Of a stretch of 64,000 bases of DNA, positions 11,041 to 23,465 are shown one piece after another; position 1 is the first letter of the stretch; each line of letters begins with the position of its first letter. Both the position numbers and the translations under genes were made by a program. Origin of the DNA: Phocoena phocoena (Eukaryota; Chordata; Mammalia; Artiodactyla; Phocoenidae); the NCBI RefSeq assembly GCF_963924675.1, contig NC_089236.1:45416500-45480499 (forward strand). Direction: 5' to 3'. The notes under the pieces were generated by a model that had not been told where the DNA came from, made no database searches, and saw only the letters and a program-made list of their open reading frames with translations.

Positions 11041-12421
11041 AACCTACAGGCATGTGCTCACACTGAGTGTCCCGTTAGCGACACAGCTTTGAAAGATGCT
11101 GACTTTCTCCTCGAGCTGAGTGACTTCAGGTACGAGGTCCGCGAAGTATGCAAAGCAGAGTGTTTTCTCTTGGCAGCTCACACAAACGCGGCAACCGGTG
11201 TTTCCTGGGCGCTTCGGACACACCAGAAATCGTGTCCTGAAGCTGTTTGAGGGCTCTGGAAATAGAGCTCTCCTCAAGGAACGCGCAGTGTGTTGCCCAT
11301 CACTCGGCACGTACGCAGGGCATCAGAGGGGAAGACCACTGGGCCTCGATGTTGCTCAGCTGGTCCACCGGGGTCTGGAGATACTCACTGACAATGGAGG
11401 AAAATGGATGCAAACCAGAGGGGCCTACGAGTCCTCAGAAGGGTACTTCCCTGAAAGTAAAGGCGAAGAGCTACTAAGAACTCGTGGAAACAGCTGCATG
11501 CCTCCCTTTCTGCCCGGCTACTCAGGGCCTAACCTGGAGGCAAGTTCTCACGTTGAGTTTCTCTTGACTTCTAGAGCTTGTCAGGCTGACCACCACGGCG
11601 GCCATGGAAGCACCTGGTTTAGACCGAGCAAGCTCAGTTTCTTCCCAGAAGCATTCCTACAGGGTTCCCAGGCCTGTCAACAGCAGGGATTTCAGGTAGC
11701 TTCAAGGCACCGTGAATGCAGCCTTCCAAATTGGAAAGCGAGGATGTTTAAATCAGGCCCCCGATTTCATGGGCAAACACAGCATACATTGCTGTTGTTT
11801 CTAACAAGTCAAAACAGACAGAGGGTCCCTTGTGTTTGCTTGCCTGAATCAGCTTCTCGAAGCAGGGGGTTGTGCATCAAGTGGACTGCCTCAACCAAGG
11901 AACGCCCTAGCTACTCCTCTGGGGCCTGTTGCTATTAAGAAGCCTGCATTGCCACCGAAAGAACCGGAATGAAATTGCAGTAAGAACGCAAGGGGACTTT
12001 CTTCTGGAGGCACGGTGACTTCAGGCAGGAGGTCCTAGATGAAATGCGAGGCCGAGGGTGCTCTCAGTGCAGGTCAGACTAGGGCAAGGCGTAAGACCTC
12101 AAGGCCTGTGAGACCTGCCAAAATTCTGTTCCTGAACGTGAGGGTGTGATGGTGAAATTAAGCTGCTACGGTGGAGACTGCTGTGCGTTTCCCTACCCTC
12201 GGCGTAGAGAGAGTTGGTTCCAAAGGGCTACGGGGCTGGATGTTGCTTAGTAGACCTACGGGGTCCTGGGGTTAGTCTGTGTTCCAGCCGGGAACAGGGA
12301 GCCCACGCGATTTTCCTACGTGTCCGGAAAACTCTACTGCCATAAAAGATATGCAGAGCAGAGGCTACGGCCTCATGGAAAGTGCTGCACGCCTCCGTTT
12401 CTGCAGGGCAAGTCCGGCCTT
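11041..12421 (+). repeat. Satellite monomer copy 9
   Basis: 1,381 bp. It carries CACAAACGCGG, GGTGTTTCC, CACGTACGCAGGG (as in copy 6), CATGGGCAAACAC and the TATTAAG stop allele (11936-11938), so the frame has 272 codons. GCTGCTACGG and the GAGAGTTGGTTCC tail tie it to copy 7. Confidence 0.97.
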
Positions 12422-13801
12422 AACCTAAAGGCATGTTCTCACACTGAGTGTCCCGTTAGCGACACAGCTTTGAATAATGCTGACTTTCTCCTCGAGCTGA
12501 GTGACTTCAGGTACGAGGTCCGCGAAGTATGCAAAGCAGAGTGTTTTCTCTTGGCAGCTCACACAAAGGCGGCAACCGGTATTTCCTGGGCGCTTCGGAC
12601 ACACCAGAAATCGTGTCCTGAAACTGTTTGAGGGCTCTGGAAATAGAGCTCTCCTCAAGGAACGCGCAGTGTGTTGCCCATCACTCGGCACGCACGGAGG
12701 GCATCCGAGGGGAAGACCACTGGGCCTCGATGTTGCTCAGCTGGTCCACCGGGGTCTGGAGATACTCACTGACAATGGAGGAAAATGGATGCAAACCAGA
12801 GGGGCCTACGAGTCCTCAGAAGGGTACTTCCCTGAAAGTAAAGGCGAAGAGCTACTAAGAACTCGTGGAAACAGCTGCATGCCTCCCTTTCTGCCCGGCT
12901 ACTCAGGGCCTAACCTGGAGGCAAGTTCTCACGTTGAGTTTCTCTTGACTTCTAGAGCTTGTCAGGCTGACCACCACGGCGGCCATGGAAGCACCTGGTA
13001 TAGACCGAGCAAACTCAGTTTCTTCACAGAAGCATTCCTACAGGGTTCCCAGGCCTGTCAACAGTAGGGATTTCAGGTAGCTTCAAGGCACCGTGAATGC
13101 AGCCTTCCAAATTGGAAAGCGAGGATGTTTAAATCAGGCCCCCGATTTCATGGGCAAACACAGCATACATTGCTGTTGTTTCTAACAAGTCAAAAGAGAC
13201 ACATGGCCCCTTGTGTTTGCTTGCCTGAATCAGCTTCTCGAAGCAGGGGGTTGTGCATCAAGTGGACTGCCTCAACCAAGGAACGCCCTAGCTACTCCTC
13301 TGGGGCCTGTTCCTATTAAGAAGCCTGCATTGCCACCGAAAGAACCGGACTGAAATTGCAGTAAGAACGCAAGGGGACTTTCTTCTGGAGGCACGGTGAC
13401 TTCAGGAAGGAGGTCCTAGATGAAATGCGAGGCCGAGGGTGCTCTCAGTGCAGGTCAGACTAGGGCAAGGCGTAAGACCTCAAGGCCTGTGAGACGTGCC
13501 AAAATTCTGTTCGTGAACGTGTGGGTGTGATGGGGAAATTAAGCTGCTTCGGTGGAGACTGCTGTGCGTTTCCCAACACTCAGCATAGAAAGAGTGGCTC
13601 CAAACGGCTACGGGGCTGGATGTTGCTTAGGAGACCTAAAGGATCCTGGGGTTAGTCTGTGTTCCAGCCGGGAACAGGGAGCCCACGCGATTTTCCTAGG
13701 TGTCCGGAAAACTCTACTGCCATAAAAGATATGCAGAGCAGAGGCTACGGCCTCATGGAAAGTGCTGCACGCCTCCGTTTCTGCAGGGCAAGTCCGGCCT
13801 T
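12422..13801 (+). repeat. Satellite monomer copy 10 (mosaic)
   Basis: 1,380 bp. It opens with AACCTAAAGGCATGTTCTC and GAATAATGCTG. It joins alleles of two families: GCATCCGAGG and GGTATAGAC, typical of copies 13-18, with CATGGGCAAACAC and TATTAAG of copies 7 and 9. CAACAGTAG closes the frame at 13065-13067. The tail has CCCAACACTCAGCATAGAAAG near 13573, a small cluster of private changes. Confidence 0.97.
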
Positions 13802-15181
13802 AACCTACAGGCATGTGCTCACACTGAGTGTCCCGTTAGCGACACAGCTTTGAAAGATGCTGACTTTCTCCTCGAGCTGAGTGACTTCAGGTACGAGGTC
13901 CGCGAAGTATGCAAAGCAGAGTGTTTTCTCTGGGCAGCTCACACAAGGGCGGCAACCGGTATTTCCTGGGCGCTTCGGACACACCAGAAATCGTGTCCTG
14001 AAGCTGTTTGAGGGCTCTGGAAATAGAGCTCTCCTCAAGGAACGCGCAGTGTGTTGCCCATCACTCGGCACGCACGCAGGGCATCGGAGGGGAAGACCAC
14101 TGGGCCTCGATGTTGCTCAGCTGGTCCACTGGGGTCTGGAGATACTCACTGACAATGGAGGAAAATGGATGCAAACCAGAGGGGCCTACGAGTCCTCAGA
14201 AGTGTACTTCCCTGAAAGTAAAGGTGAAGAGCTACTAAGAACTCGTGGAAACAGCTGCATGCCTCCCTTTCTGCCCGGCTACTCAGGGCCTAACCTGGAG
14301 GCAAGTTCTCACGTTGAGTTTCTCTTGACTTCTAGAGCTTGTCAGGCTGACCACCACGGCGGCCATGGAAGCACCTGGTTTAGACCGAGCAAACTCAGTT
14401 TCTTCCCAGAAGCATTCCTACAGGGTTCCCATGCCTGTCAACAGCAGGGATTTCAGGTAGCATCAAGGCACCGTGAATGCAGCCTTCCAAATGGGAAAGC
14501 GAGGATGTTTAAATCAGGCCCCCGATTTCATGCGCAAACGCAGCATACATTGCTGTTGTTTCTAACAAGTCAAAAGAGACACATGCCCCCTTGTGTTTGC
14601 TTGCCTGAATCAGCTTCTCGAAGCAGGGGGTTGTGCATCAAGTGGACTGCCTCAACGAAGGAACGCCCTAGCTACTCCTCTCGGGCCTGTGGCTTTTCAG
14701 AAGCCTGCATTGCCACCGCAAGAAGCGGACTGAAATTGCAGTAAGAACGCAAGGGGACTTTCTTCTGGAGGCACGGTGACCTCAGGCAGGAGGTCCTACA
14801 TGGAATGCGAGGCCGAGGGTGCTCTCAGTGCAGGTCAGACTAGGGCAAGGCGTAAGACCTCAAGGCCTGTGAGACGTGCCAAAATTCTGTTCGTGAACGT
14901 GTGGGTGTGATGGGGAAATTAAGCTGCTTCGGTGGAGACTGCTGTGCGTTTCCCTACCCTCGGCGTAGAGAGAGTGGCTCCAAAGGGCTACGGGGCTGGA
15001 TGTTGCTTAGGAGACCTAAGGGGTCCTGGGGTTAGTCTGTGTTCCAGCCGGGAACAGGGATCCCACGCAATTTTCCTAGGTGTCCGGAAAACTCTACAGC
15101 CATAAAATATATGCAGAGCAGAGGCTACGGCCTCATGGAAAGTGCTGCACGCCTCCGTTTCTGCTGGGCAAGTCCGGCCTT
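13802..15181 (+). repeat. Satellite monomer copy 11
   Basis: 1,380 bp with the frame open. It is the leftmost copy with the TCTCTGGGCAG allele (near 13927) but retains CACGCAGGGCATCGG. Private changes include GGTCCACTGG, GAAGTGTAC, CCCATGCCTG, GTAGCATCAAGG and GGCTTTTCAG. Its tail has AGGGATCCCACGCAAT and ATAAAATATATG. Confidence 0.97.
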
Positions 15182-16562
15182 AACCTACAGGCATGTGGTC
15201 ACACAGAGTGTCCCGTTAGCGACACAGCTTTGAAAGATGCTGACTTTCTCCTCGAGCTGAGTGACTTCAGGTACGAGGTCCGCGAAGTATGCAAAGCAGG
15301 GTGTTTTCTCTTGGCAGCTCACACAAGGGCGGCAACCGGTATTTCCTGGGCGCTTCGGACACACCAGAAATCGTGTCCTGAAGCTGTTTGAGGGCTCTGG
15401 AAATAGAGCTCTCCTCAAGGAACGCGCAGTGTGTTGCCCATCACTCGGCACGCACGCAGGGCATCGGAGGGGAAGACCACTGGGCCTCGATGTTGCTCAG
15501 CTGGTCCACCGGGGTCTGGAGATACTCACTGACAATGGAGGAAAATGGATGCAAACCAGAGGGGCCTACGAGACCTCAGAAGGGTACTTCCCTGAAAGTA
15601 AAGGCGAAGAGCTACTAAGAACTCGTGGAAACAGCTGCATGCCTCCCTTTCTGCCCGGCTACTCAGGGCCTAACCTGGAGGCAAGTTCTCACGTTGAGTT
15701 TCTCTTGACTTCTAGAGCTTGTCAGGCTGACCACCACGGCGGCCATGGAAGCACCTGGTTTAGACCGAGCAAACTCAGTTTCTTCCCAGAAGCATTCCTA
15801 CAGGGTTCCCAGGCCTGTCAACAGCAGGGATTTCAGGTAGCTTCAAGGCACCGTGAATGCAGCCTTCCAAATTGGAAAGCGAGGATGTTTAAATCAGGCC
15901 CCCGATTTCATGGGCAAACACAGCATACATTGCTGTTTTTTCTAACAAGTCAAAACAGACAGAGGGCCCCTTGTGTTTGCTTGCCTGAATCAGCGTCTCC
16001 AAGCAGGGGGTTGTGCATCAAGTGGACTGCCTCAACCAAGGAACGCCCTAGCTACTCCTCTGGGGCCTGTGGCTATTCAGAAGCCTTCATTTCCACCGCA
16101 AGAAGCGGACTGAAATTGCAGTAAGAACGCAAGGGGACTTTCTTCTGGAGGCACGGTGACTTCAGGCAGGAGGTCCTAGATGGAATGCGAGGCCGAGGGT
16201 GCTCTCAGTGCAGGTCAGACTAGGGCAAGGCGTAAGACCTCAAGGCCTGTGAGACGTGCCAAAATTCTGTTCGTGAACGTGTGGGTGTGATGGGGAAATT
16301 AGGCTGCTTTGGTGGAGACTGCTGTGCGTTTCCCTACCCTCGGCGTAGAGAGAGTTGGTTCCAAAGGGCTACGGGGCTGGATGTTGCTTAGTATACCTAG
16401 GGGGTCCTGGTGTTAGTCTGTGTTCCAGCCGGGACCAGGGAGCCCACGCGATTTTCCTAGGTGTCCGGAAAACTCTACTGCCATCAAAGATATGCAGAGC
16501 AGAGGCTACGGCCTCATGGAAAGTGCTGCACGCCTCCGTTTCTGCAGGGCAAGTCCGGCCTT
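15182..16562 (+). repeat. Satellite monomer copy 12
   Basis: 1,381 bp with the frame open. It opens with GTGGTCACACAGAGTG. It shares CATGGGCAAACAC and AAAACAGACAGAGGG with copies 6 and 9, and GAGACCTCAG with copy 2. The tail has GAGAGTTGGTTCC, TATACCTAGGGGGTCC, GGTGTTAG and CATCAAAG. Confidence 0.97.
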
Positions 16563-17943
16563 AACCTACAGGCATGTGCTCACACTGAGTGTCCCGTTAG
16601 CGACACAGCTTTGAAAGATGCTGACTTTCTCCTCGAGCTGAGTGACTTCAGGTACGAGGTCCGCGAAGTATGCAAAGCAGAGTGTTTTCTCTGGGCAGCT
16701 CACACAAGGGCGGCAACCGGTATTTCCTGGGCGCTTCGGACACACCAGAAATCGTGTCCTGAAGCTGTTTGAGGGCTCTGGAAATAGAGCTCTCCTCAAG
16801 GAACGCGCAGTGTGTTGCCCATCACTCGGCACGCACGGAGGGCATCCGAGGGGAAGACCACTGGGCCTCGATGTTGCTCAGCTGGTCCACCGGGGTCTGG
16901 AGATACTCACTGACAATGGAGGAAAATGGATGCAAACCAGAGGGGCCTACGAGTCCTCAGAAGGGTACTTCCCTGAAAGTAAAGGCGAAGAGCTACTAAG
17001 AACTCGTGGAAACAGCTGCATGCCTCCCTTTCTGCCCGGCTACTCAGGGCCTAACCTGGAGGCAAGTTCTCACGTTGAGTTTCTCTTGACTTCTAGAGCT
17101 TGTCAGGCTGACCACCACGGCGGCCATGGAAGCACCTGGTATAGACCGAGCAAACTCAGTTTCTTCCCAGAAGCATTCCTACAGGGTTCCCAGGCCTGTC
17201 AACAGCAGGGATTTCAGGTAGCTTCAACGCACCGTGAATGCAGCCTTCCAAATTGGAAAGCGAGGATGTTTCAATCAGGCCCCCGATTTCATGCGCAAAC
17301 GCAGCACGCATTGCTGCTGTTTCTAACAAGTCAAAAGAGGCTCATGGCCCCTTGTGTTTGCTTGCCTGAATCAGCTTCTCGAAGCAGGGGTTTGTGCATC
17401 AAGTGGACTGCCTCAACCAAGGAACGCCCTAGCTACTCCTCTGGGGCCTGTGGCTATTCAGAAGCCTGCATTGCCACCGCAAGAACCGGACTGAAATTGC
17501 AGTAAGAACGCAAGGGGACTTTCTTCTGGAGGCACGGTGACTTCAGGCAGGAGGTCCTAGATGGAATGCGAGGCCGAGGGTCCTCTCAGTGCAGCTCAGA
17601 CTAGGGCAAGGCGTAAGACCTCAAGGCCTGTGAGACGTGCCAAAATTCTGTTCGTGAACGTGTGGGTGTGATGGGGAAATTAAGCTGCTTCGTTGGAGAC
17701 TGCTGTGCGTTTCCCTACCCTCGGCATAGAGAGAGTTGGCTCCAAAGGGCTACGGGGCTGGATGTTGCTTAGGAGACCTAGGGGGTCCTGGGGTTAGTCT
17801 GTGTTCCAGCCGGGACCAGGGAGCCCACGCGATTTTCCTAGGTGTCCGGAAAACTCTACTGCCATAAAAGATATGCAGAGCAGAGGCTACGGCCTCATGG
17901 AAAGTGCTGCACGCCTCCGTTTCCGCAGGGCAAGTCCGGCCTT
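16563..17943 (+). repeat. Satellite monomer copy 13
   Basis: 1,381 bp with the frame open; it starts the middle family. It carries TCTCTGGGCAG, GCATCCGAGG, TTTCAATCAGG, AAAGAGGCTCATGG and GGGTCCTCTCAGTGCAGCTC. The tail has CTTCGTTGGAGAC at 17688 and GGCATAGAGAGAG with TTGGCTCC, both shared with copy 14. Confidence 0.97.
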
Positions 17944-19323
17944 AACCTACAGGCATGTGCTCACACTGAGTGTCCCGTTAGCGACACAGCTTTGAAAGAT
18001 GCTGACTTTCTCCTCGAGCTGAGTGACTTCAGGTACGAGGTCCGCGAAGTATGCAAAGCAGAGTGTTTTCTCTGGGCAGCTCACACAAGGGCGGCAACCG
18101 GTATTTCCTGGGCGCTTCGGACACACCAGAAATCGTGTCCTGAAGCTGTTTGAGGGCTCTGGAAATAGAGCTCTCCTCAAGGAGCGCGCAGTGTGTTGCC
18201 CATCACTCGGCACGCACGGAGGGCATCCGAGGGGAAGACCACTGGGCCTCGATGTTGCTCAGCTGGTCCACCGGGGTCTGGAGATACTCACTGACAATGG
18301 AGGAAAATGGATGCAAACCAGAGGGGCTTACGAGTCCTCAGAAGGGTACTTCCCTGAAAGTAAAGGCGAAGAGCTACTAAGAACTCGTGGAAACAGCTGC
18401 ATGCCTCCCTTTCTGCCCGGCTACTCAGGGCCTAACCTGGAGGCAAGTTCTCACGTTGAGTTTCTCTTGACTTCTAGAGCTTGTCAGGCTGACCACCACG
18501 GCGGCCATGGAAGCACCTGGTATAGACCGAGCAAGCTCAGTTTCTTTCCAGAAGCATTCCTACAGGGTTCCCAGGCCTGTCAACAGCAGGGATTTCAGGT
18601 AGCTTCAAGGCACCGTGAATGCAGCCTTCCGAATTGGAAAGCGAGGATGTTTCAATCAGGCCCCCGATTTCATGCGAAACGCAGCATGCATTGCTGCTGT
18701 TTCTAACAAGTCAAAAGAGGCACATGGCCCCTTGTGTTTGCTTGCCTGAATCAGCTTCTCGAAGCAGGGGTTTGTGCATCAAGTGGACTGCCTCAACCAA
18801 GGAACGCCCTAGCTACTCCTCTGGGGCCTGTGGCTATTAAGAAGCCTGCATTGCCACCGCAAGAACCGGACTGAAATTGCAGTAAGAACGCAAGGGGACT
18901 TTCTTCTGGAGGCACGGTGACTTCAGGCAGGAGGTCCTAGATGGAATGCGAGGCCAAGGGTCCTCTCAGTGCAGCTCAGACTAGGGCAAGGCGTAAGACC
19001 TCAAGGCCTGTGAGACGTGCCAAAATTCTGTTCGTGAACGTGTGGGTGTGATGGGGAAATTAAGCTGCTTCGTTGGAGACTGCTGTGCGTTTCTCTACCC
19101 TCGGCATAGAGAGAGTTGGCTCCAAAGGGCTACGGGGCTGGATGTTGCTTAGGAGACCTAGGGGGTCCTGGGGTTAGTCTGTGTTCCAGCCGGGACCAGG
19201 GAGCCCACGCGATTTTCCTAGGTGTCCGGAAAACTCTACTGCCATAAAAGATATGCAGAGCAGAGGCTACGGCCTCATGGAAAGTGCTGCACGCCTCCGT
19301 TTCTGCAGGGCAAGTCCGGCCTT
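17944..19323 (+). repeat. Satellite monomer copy 14
   Basis: 1,380 bp and a close sister of copy 13. A one-base deletion at about 18676 (CATGCGAAACGC for CATGCGCAAACGC) shifts the long frame, ending it after 227 codons. It also has the TATTAAG allele near 18836. Private changes are AAGGAGCGCGC, GGGGCTTACG and TTTCTCTACC. Confidence 0.97.
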
Positions 19324-20703
19324 AACCTACAGGCATGTGCTCACACTGAGTGTCCCGTTAGCGACACAGCTTTGAAAGATGCTGACTTTCTCCTCGAGCT
19401 GAGTGACTTCAGGTACGAGGTCCGCGAAGTATGCAAAGCAGAGTGTTTTCTCTGGGCAGCTCACACAAGGGCGGCAACCGGTATTTCCTGGGCGATTCGG
19501 ACACACCAGAAATCGTGTTCTGAAGCTGTTTGAGGGCTCTGGAAATAGAGCTCTCCTCAAGGAACGCGCAGTGTGTTGCCCATCACTCGGCACTCACGGA
19601 GGACATCCGAGGGGAAGACCACTGGGCCTCGATGTTGCTCAGCTGGTCCACCGGGGTCTGGAGATACTCACTGACAATGGAGGAAAATGGATGCAAACCA
19701 GAGGGGCCTATGAGTCCTCAGAAGGGTACTTCCCTGAAAGTAAAGGCGAAGAGCTACTAAGAACTCGTGGAAACAGCTGCATGCCTCCCTTTCTGCCCGG
19801 CTACTCAGGGCCTAACCTGGAGGCAAGTTCTCATGTTGAGTTTCTCTTGACTTCTAGAGCTTGTCAGGCTGACCACCACGGCGGCCATGGAAGCACCTGG
19901 TTTAGACCGAGCAAACTCAGTTTCTTCCCAGAAGCATTCCTACAGGGTTCCCAGGCCTGTCAACAGCAGGGATTTCAGGTAGCTTCAAGGCACCGTGAAT
20001 GCAGCCTTCCAAATTGGAAAGCGAGGATGTTTCAATCAGGCCCCCGATTTCATGCGCAAACGCAGCATACATTGCTGTTGTTTCCAACAAGTCAAAAGAG
20101 ACACATGGCCCCTTGTGTTTGCTTGCCTGAATCAGCTTCTCGAAGCAGGGGGTTGTGCATCAAGTGGACTGGCTCAACCAAGGAACGCCCTAGCTGCTCC
20201 TCTGGGGCCTGTGGCTATTCAGAAGCCTGCATTGCCACCGCAAGAAGCGGACTGAAATTGCAGTAAGAACGCAAGGGGACTTTCTTCTGGAGGCACGGTG
20301 ACTTCAGGCAGGAGGTCCTAGATGGAATGCGAGGCCGAGGGTCCTCTCAGTGCAGCTCAGACTAGGGCAAGGCGTAAGACCTCAAGGCCTGTGAGACGTG
20401 CCAAAATTCTGTTCGTGAACGTGTGGGTGTGATGGGGAAATTAAGCTGCTTCGGTGGAGACTGCTGTGCGTTTCCCTACCCTCGGCGTTGAGAGAGTTGG
20501 TTCCAAAGGGCTACGGGGCTGGATGTTGCTTAAGAGACCTAGGGGGTCCTGGGGTTAGTCTGTGTTCCAGCCGGGACCAGGGAGCCCACGCGATTTTCCT
20601 AGGTGTCCGGAAAACTCTACTGCCATAAAAGATATGCAGAGCAGAGGCTACAGCCTCATGGAAAGTGCTGCACGCCTCCGTTTCTGCAGGGCAATCCGGC
20701 CTT
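19324..20703 (+). repeat. Satellite monomer copy 15
   Basis: 1,380 bp with the frame open. It is a middle-family copy (GGGCAG, CATCCGAGG, TTTCAATCAGG). Private changes include GGGCGATTCGG, GTGTTCTGAAG, CACTCACGGAGGACATC, ACTGGCTC and AGCTGCTCC. The tail has GCGTTGAGAG and TTGGTTCC, and one base is lost in GGGCAATCCGG at its end. Confidence 0.97.
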
Positions 20704-22084
20704 AACCTACAGGCATGTGCTCACACTGAGTGTCCCGTTAGCGACACAGCTTTGAAAGATGCTGACTTTCTCCTCGAGCTGAGTGACTTCAGGTACGAGG
20801 TGCGCGAATTATGCAAAGCAGAGTGTTTTCTCTGGGCAGCTCACACAAGGGCGGCAACCGGTATTTCCTGGGCGCTTCGGACACACCAGAAATCGTGTCC
20901 TGAAGCTGTTTGAGGGCTCTGGAAATAGAGCTCACCTCAAGGAACGCGCAGTGTGTTGCCCATCACTCGGCACGCACGGAGGGCATCCGAGGGGAAGACC
21001 ACTGTGCCTCGTTGTTGCTCAGCTGGTCCACCGGGGTCTGGAGATACTCACTGACAATGGAGGGAAATGGATGCAAACCAGAGGGGCCTACGAGTCCTCA
21101 GAAGGGTACTTCCCTGAAAGTAAAGGCGAAGAGCTACTAAGAACTCGAGGAAACAGCTGCATGCCTCCCTTTCTGCCCGGCTACTCAGGGCCTAACCTGG
21201 AGGCAAGTTCTCACGTTGAGTTTCTCTTGACTTCTAGAGCTTATCAGGCTGACCACCACGGCGGCCATGGAAGCACGTGGTTTAGACCGAGCAAACTCAG
21301 TTTCTTCCCAGAAGCATTCCTACAGGGTTCCCAGGCCTGTCAACAGCAGGGATTTCAGGTAGCTTCAAGGCACCGTGAATGCAGCCTTCCAAATTGGAAA
21401 GCGAGGATGTTTCAATCAGGCCCCCGATTTCATGCGCAAACGCAGCATACATTGCTGTTGTTTCTAACAAGTCAAAAGAGGCACATGGCCCCTTGTGTTT
21501 GCTTGCCTGAATCAGCTTCTCGAAGCAGGGGATTGTGCATCAAGTGGACTGCCTCAACCAAGGAACGCCCTACCTACTCCTCTAGGGCCTGTGGCTATTC
21601 AGAAGCCTGCATTGCCACCGCAAGAACCAGACTGAAATTGCAGTAAGAACGCAAGGGGACTTTCTTCTGGAGGCACGGTGACTTCAGGCAGGAGGTCCTA
21701 GATGGAATGCGAGGCCGAGGGTCCTCTCAGTGCAGCTCAGACTAGGGCAAGGCATAAGACCTCAAGGCCTGTGAGACGTGCCAAAATTCTGTTCGTGAAC
21801 GTGTGGGTGTGATGGGGAAATTAAGCTGCTTCGGTGGAGACTGCTGTGCGTTTCCCTACCCTCGGCGTAGAGAGAGTTGGCTCCAAAGGGCTACGCGGCT
21901 GGATGTTGCTTAGGAGACCTAGGGGGTCCTGGGGTTAGTGTGTGTTCCAGCCGGGACCAGGGAGCCCACGCGATTTTCCTAGGTGTCCGGAAAACTCTAC
22001 TGCCATAAAAGATATGCAGAGCAGACGCTACGGCCTCAAGGAAAGTGCTGCATGCCTCCGTTTCTGCAGGGCAAGTCCGGCCTT
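20704..22084 (+). repeat. Satellite monomer copy 16
   Basis: 1,381 bp with the frame open. It is a middle-family copy with GTGCGCGAATTATG, TGTGCCTCGTTG, GGAGGGAAATGG and GAGCTTATC as private changes. CCTACCTACTCCTCTAGGG, GGCATAAG, GTTAGTGTGTG and GCAGACGCTACGG are shared with copy 17. Confidence 0.97.
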
Positions 22085-23465
22085 AACCTACAGGCATGTG
22101 CTCACACTGAGTGTCCCGTTAGCGACACAGCGTTGAAAGATGCTGACTTTCTCCTCGAGCTGAGTGACTTCAGGTACGAGGTCCGCTAAGCATGCAAAGC
22201 AGAGTGTTTTCTCTGGGCAGCTCACACAAGTGCGGCAACCGGTATTTCCTGGGCGCTTCGGACACACCAGAAATCGTGTCCTGAAGCTGTTTGAGGGCTC
22301 TGGAAATAGAGCTCTCCTCAAGGAACGCGCAGTGTGTTGCCCATCACTCGGCACGCACGGAGGGCATCCGAGGGGAAGACCACTGGGCCTCGATGTTGCT
22401 CAGCTGGTCCACCGGGGTCTGGAGATACTCACTGACAATGGAGGAAAATGGATGCAAACCAGAGGGGCCTACGAGTCCTCAGAAGGGTACTTTTCTGAAA
22501 GTAAAGGCGAAGAGCTACTAAGAACTCGTGGAAACAGCTGCATGCCTCCCTTTCTGCCCGACTACTCAGGGCCTAACCTGGAGGCAAGTTCTCACGTTGA
22601 GTTTCTCTTGACTTCTAGAGCTTGTCAGGCTGACCACCACGGCGGCCATGGAAGCACCTGGTTTAGACCGAGCAAACTCAGTTTCTTCCCAGAAGCATTC
22701 CTACAGGGTTCCCAGGCCTGTCAACAGCAGGGATTTCAGGTAGCTTCAAGGCACCGTGAATGCATCCTTCCAAATTGGAAAGCGAGGATGTTTCAATCAG
22801 GCCCCCGATTTCATGCGCAAACGCAGCATACATTGCTGTTGTTTCTAACAAGTCAAAAGAGGCACATGGCCCCTTGTGTTTGCTTGCCTGAATCAGCTTC
22901 TCAAAGCAGGGAATTGTGCATCAAGTGGACTGCCTCAACCAAGGAACGCCCTACCTACTCCTCTAGGGCCTGTGGCTATTCAGAAGCCTGCATTGCCACC
23001 GCAAGAACCGGACTGAAATTGCAGTAAGAACGCCAGGGGACTTTCCTCTGGAGGCACGGTGACTTCAGGCAGGAAGTCCTAGATGGAATGCGAGGCCGAG
23101 GGTCCTCTCAGTGCAGCTCAGACTAGGGCAAGGCATAAGACCTCAAGGCCTGTGAGACGTGCCAAAATTCTGTTCGTGAACTTGTGGGTGTGATGGGGAA
23201 ATTAAGCTGCTTCGGTGGAGACTGCTGTGCGTTTCCCTACCCTCGGCGTAGAGAGAGTTGGCTCCAAAGGGCTACGGGGCTGGATGTTGCTTAGGAGACC
23301 TAGGGGGTCCTGGGGTTAGTGTGTGTTCCAGCCGGGACCAGGGAGCCCACGCGATTTTCCTAGGTGTCCGGAAAACTCTACTGCCATAAAAGATATGCAG
23401 AGCAGACGCTACGGCCTCATGGAAAGTGCTGCACGCCTCCGTTTCTGCAGGGCAAGTCCGGCCTT
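22085..23465 (+). repeat. Satellite monomer copy 17
   Basis: 1,381 bp with the frame open. CAGCGTTGAAAG and GTCCGCTAAGCATGC in the first 120 bp are shared only with copy 18, marking a recent adjacent duplication. The TAA in GTCCGCTAAG shortens a different + frame. Private changes are CCCGACTAC, GAATGCATCC and AACGCCAGGGG. Confidence 0.97.

Noticed and set aside
17688..17704. Functional CENP-B box
   Set aside because: The essential CGGG core is replaced by CTGC; no better match was seen on either strand of the unit.
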